A DNA stretch of 7,769 nt. Source: CAG-917 sp028724485 (lineage in GTDB: Bacteria > Bacillota > Clostridia > Christensenellales > CAG-917). Both the position numbers and the translations under genes were made by a program. Position 1 is the stretch's first letter; each line of letters opens with the position of its first letter. Below, piece after piece: positions 6,845-7,769 of the stretch. Location: positions 1 through 7,769 of the forward strand of contig JAQYCY010000139.1 of the NCBI GenBank assembly GCA_028724485.1. The letters run 5' to 3'. The notes below the pieces were generated by a model. The model had not been told where the DNA came from. It did no database searches and was given only the letters and a program-made list of their open reading frames with translations.

Positions 6845-6869
6845 GTTCTCCCTTATTTATATTAAAAAT

Positions 6870-6898
6870 ATTTTATCATATAATAATTCTTTGCGCAA
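6870..6898 (-). promoter_or_regulatory. Promoter of the GH2 gene
   Basis: On the minus strand TTGCGC (6898-6893) is followed after exactly 17 bp by TAAAAT (6875-6870) with an extended -10 TG (reading TGATAAAAT). Transcription would start near 6863, giving a leader of about 30 nt. No obvious operator palindrome or catabolite-repression (cre) site was noticed. Confidence 0.6.
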
Positions 6899-6918
6899 TA
6901 TTATTTTAAAAAATCGGC

Positions 6919-6947
6919 TTTACATTTAACGCCTTATAATGTATACT
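6919..6947 (+). promoter_or_regulatory. Promoter of the YfcE-type phosphodiesterase gene
   Basis: TTTACA (6919-6924) and TATACT (6942-6947) are separated by 17 bp, each matching the sigma-A consensus at five of six positions. Transcription should begin near 6954, so the leader would be only about 11 nt and would start right at the Shine-Dalgarno sequence. A perfect TATAAT at 6935-6940 has no good -35. The -35 boxes of this promoter and the divergent GH2 promoter are only 20 bp apart. Confidence 0.6.
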
Positions 6948-6964
6948 TGTTACGAGGTGAAAGA

Positions 6965-7519
6965 ATGAAATTTATTATTGCATCCGACTTGCACGGAAGC
7001 GCGACAAGCGCAAAGCGTATAATAGAAATAGCAAACGGACAACCGCTCATTTTGCTTGGCGATATTTACAATCACGGACCGAGAAATCCGCTGCCTGACG
7101 GCTATGCCCCAATGAAAGTTGCCGAATTTCTCAATTCTTACAAGGGTAAACTTACCGTCATTAAGGGCAACTGCGACAGCGAGGTCGACCAAATGATTTC
7201 GGATTTCACTTTCCAAGACTATCACGAAATCGTAACCGACCGTTCGTTCTTCTTCTCGCACGGACATAAGTTCAATATGGACACACCGCCTGCCCATCTC
7301 AAAAAGGGCGACGTTTGTTTCTACGGACACTTGCACTATCCGTTCATAAAAGAAGTCAACGGAGTTTACTTCATCAACAGCGGCTCTTGCTCGTTGCCTG
7401 TGAATGACAGCCCGCTTTCGTACATCATTCTTGACACGGCTGCCGACACCATTACGATTTACGATTTCGACGGAAACGTCATTGACGAATTGGATTTCAA
7501 AAAAGTCGAAAAGAAATAA
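6965..7519 (+). CDS. yfcE: YfcE-family metallophosphodiesterase
   Basis: A 184-residue cytoplasmic calcineurin-type metallophosphoesterase. Its length equals that of E. coli YfcE, a Mn-dependent phosphodiesterase known from artificial substrates; the natural substrate is unclear. The two-metal site is complete: Asp8 and His10 (SDLHG), Asp33 (LLGDIYNHGP), Asn69 (IKGNCDSEVD), His99 (SHGH), and His122 and His124 (GHLH). The NHGPRNPLPDGYAP segment (36-49) is typical of the YfcE subgroup. The ATG at 6965 is preferred, with GAGGTGA at 6954-6960 and a 4-nt spacer. A longer frame from TTG at 6947 would begin inside the -10 box and lacks a ribosome-binding site. No signal peptide. It is divergent from the GH2 gene with its own promoter. 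No good intrinsic terminator follows, so some read-through into the TPP-controlled gene is possible. Confidence 0.93.
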   Translation: MKFIIASDLHGSATSAKRIIEIANGQPLILLGDIYNHGPRNPLPDGYAPMKVAEFLNSYKGKLTVIKGNCDSEVDQMISDFTFQDYHEIVTDRSFFFSHGHKFNMDTPPAHLKKGDVCFYGHLHYPFIKEVNGVYFINSGSCSLPVNDSPLSYIILDTAADTITIYDFDGNVIDELDFKKVEKK

Positions 7520-7585
7520 TCGCAAATCACGGTTTCGCCAAAAGGCAAATCGCCGAAACAATATAAGGTAACGCCTATGGCGTCC

Positions 7586-7591
7586 TATAAA
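7586..7591 (+). promoter_or_regulatory. Possible -10 element for the TPP-riboswitch transcript
   Basis: TATAAA lies 8 nt before the 5' end of the aptamer, placing a start near 7598. No recognisable -35 is found 16-18 bp upstream; that space holds a small palindrome, ACGCC-TAT-GGCGT (7571-7583), which could be a regulator site. The call is weak. Confidence 0.3.
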
Positions 7592-7598
7592 AATTAAT

Positions 7599-7680
7599 AA
7601 TCGCTGGGGGTGACGACTTAGTCGTCTGAGATTAAACCCTTTGAACTTGATTGAGTTTGAACTCACGAAAGGAAGCAATT
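7599..7680 (+). ncRNA. TPP (thiamine pyrophosphate) riboswitch aptamer, THI element
   Basis: The conserved blocks of the TPP aptamer appear in order: GGGGGTG (7606-7612), CTGAGA (7626-7631), ACCCTTTGAACTTGAT (7636-7651), and a final CACGAAAGGAAGC (7664-7676). Helices can be traced. P1 pairs 7599-7605 with 7674-7680 with one mismatch; P2 uses the GGG(T) run with ACCC (7636-7639). P3 is GACGAC (7612-7617) with GTCGTC (7621-7626). P4 is CCTTT (7638-7642) with AAAGG (7668-7672), and P5 is TGAG (7652-7655) with CTCA (7662-7665) around a 6-nt loop. It binds thiamine pyrophosphate and represses thiamine synthesis or uptake genes. Here it should act through the terminator just downstream. Confidence 0.95.
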
Positions 7681-7681
7681 C

Positions 7682-7712
7682 GTCCTCTGAGTTCAGGGGA
7701 CTTTTTCTTTTT
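7682..7712 (+). terminator. TPP riboswitch-controlled intrinsic terminator
   Basis: GTCCTCTG (7682-7689) pairs with CAGGGGAC (7694-7701), eight pairs including one G-U, with loop AGTT, followed by TTTTTCTTTTT (7702-7712). The terminator's TGAGTTCA (7688-7695) is an exact complement of TGAACTCA in the aptamer (7658-7665, P5 loop and 3' arm). Without TPP that pairing would form an antiterminator; with TPP, P5 is held in the aptamer and the terminator folds. Confidence 0.9.
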
Positions 7713-7734
7713 CGGGTTAGCGGAAGGAGACAAA

Positions 7735-7769
7735 ATGGACTTGAAAAATTTTCAGTCGCTATCAACCTT
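7735..7769 (+). CDS. Start of a TPP-riboswitch-controlled gene (partial, thiamine-related)
   Basis: An ATG at 7735 follows a strong AAGGAGA (7724-7730) with a 4-nt spacer and stays open to the window edge, giving MDLKNFQSLST. Eleven residues are too few to assign a family. The TPP switch and terminator directly upstream imply a thiamine biosynthesis, salvage or uptake gene. Confidence 0.75.
   Translation, partial: MDLKNFQSLST

Noticed and set aside
6947..6964. TTG start extending YfcE by six residues
   Set aside because: The TTG overlaps the likely -10 box and lacks an SD, whereas the ATG at 6965 has GAGGTGA at the right distance and gives exactly the usual family length.
7532..7559. Terminator for yfcE (GTTTCG / CGAAAC)
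   Set aside because: It has only 6 bp with a 16-nt loop and no T-run; too weak to call.
6950..7765. Minus-strand 271-residue open frame
   Set aside because: It runs antisense through yfcE and the TPP riboswitch, is rich in Arg/Phe/Val shadow-type sequence and has no promoter or SD support.

Overview
The window reads as a chromosomal segment of a low-GC, Gram-positive-type bacterium, most likely an uncultured anaerobic Clostridia/Bacillota lineage. The signs are A+T-rich intergenic DNA, strong Shine-Dalgarno sites (AGGAG, AGGTG, GGGAG), sigma-A-like promoters with extended -10 elements, a TPP riboswitch of the transcription-termination type, and a DUF5058 protein. This placement is inference. 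No rRNA, tRNA, insertion sequence, phage gene or CRISPR array is visible.

Layout. 1-543 (minus): 5' two-fifths or so of folC (folylpolyglutamate/dihydrofolate synthase), running off the left edge. 544-825: divergent promoter region. 826-1632 and 1649-2557 (plus): a two-gene unit of polytopic membrane proteins, the first resembling DUF5058, the second unrecognised, with a Ser/Glu-rich repetitive C-terminal tail. 2558-2683: a short gap with a perfect 14-bp inverted repeat. 2684-3595 and 3592-4671 (plus): an ABC exporter pair (ATPase and ABC-2 permease) with a 4-base overlap. 4672-5030: convergent intergenic region with a bidirectional terminator, a 37-nt direct repeat in two copies, and a second hairpin that can end the minus-strand gene. 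5031-6833 (minus): a cytoplasmic glycoside hydrolase family 2 enzyme. 6834-6964: compact divergent promoter region. 6965-7519 (plus): a YfcE-type metallophosphodiesterase. 7599-7712: a TPP riboswitch with a downstream terminator and a visible antiterminator pairing, controlling a gene that begins at 7735 and leaves the window.

How the parts work together. No single pathway links the window; it looks like five or six independent transcription units. The DUF5058 pair probably forms one membrane complex (substrate unknown), and the ABC pair forms a DrrAB-like exporter. No clear plus-strand intrinsic terminator separates these two units, so read-through from 826 to 4671 is possible. The most interesting signals are non-coding: an 8-bp duplication that doubles the GH2 start codon and creates a Met-Arg-stop mini-ORF in its leader; the TPP switch in which aptamer helix P5 itself serves as the antiterminator strand; the hairpin/operator-like palindrome before the ABC operon; and the duplicated terminator fragments behind the GH2 gene. 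The best candidate for an undescribed protein system is the DUF5058/partner membrane pair, although the sequence alone gives no function for it.
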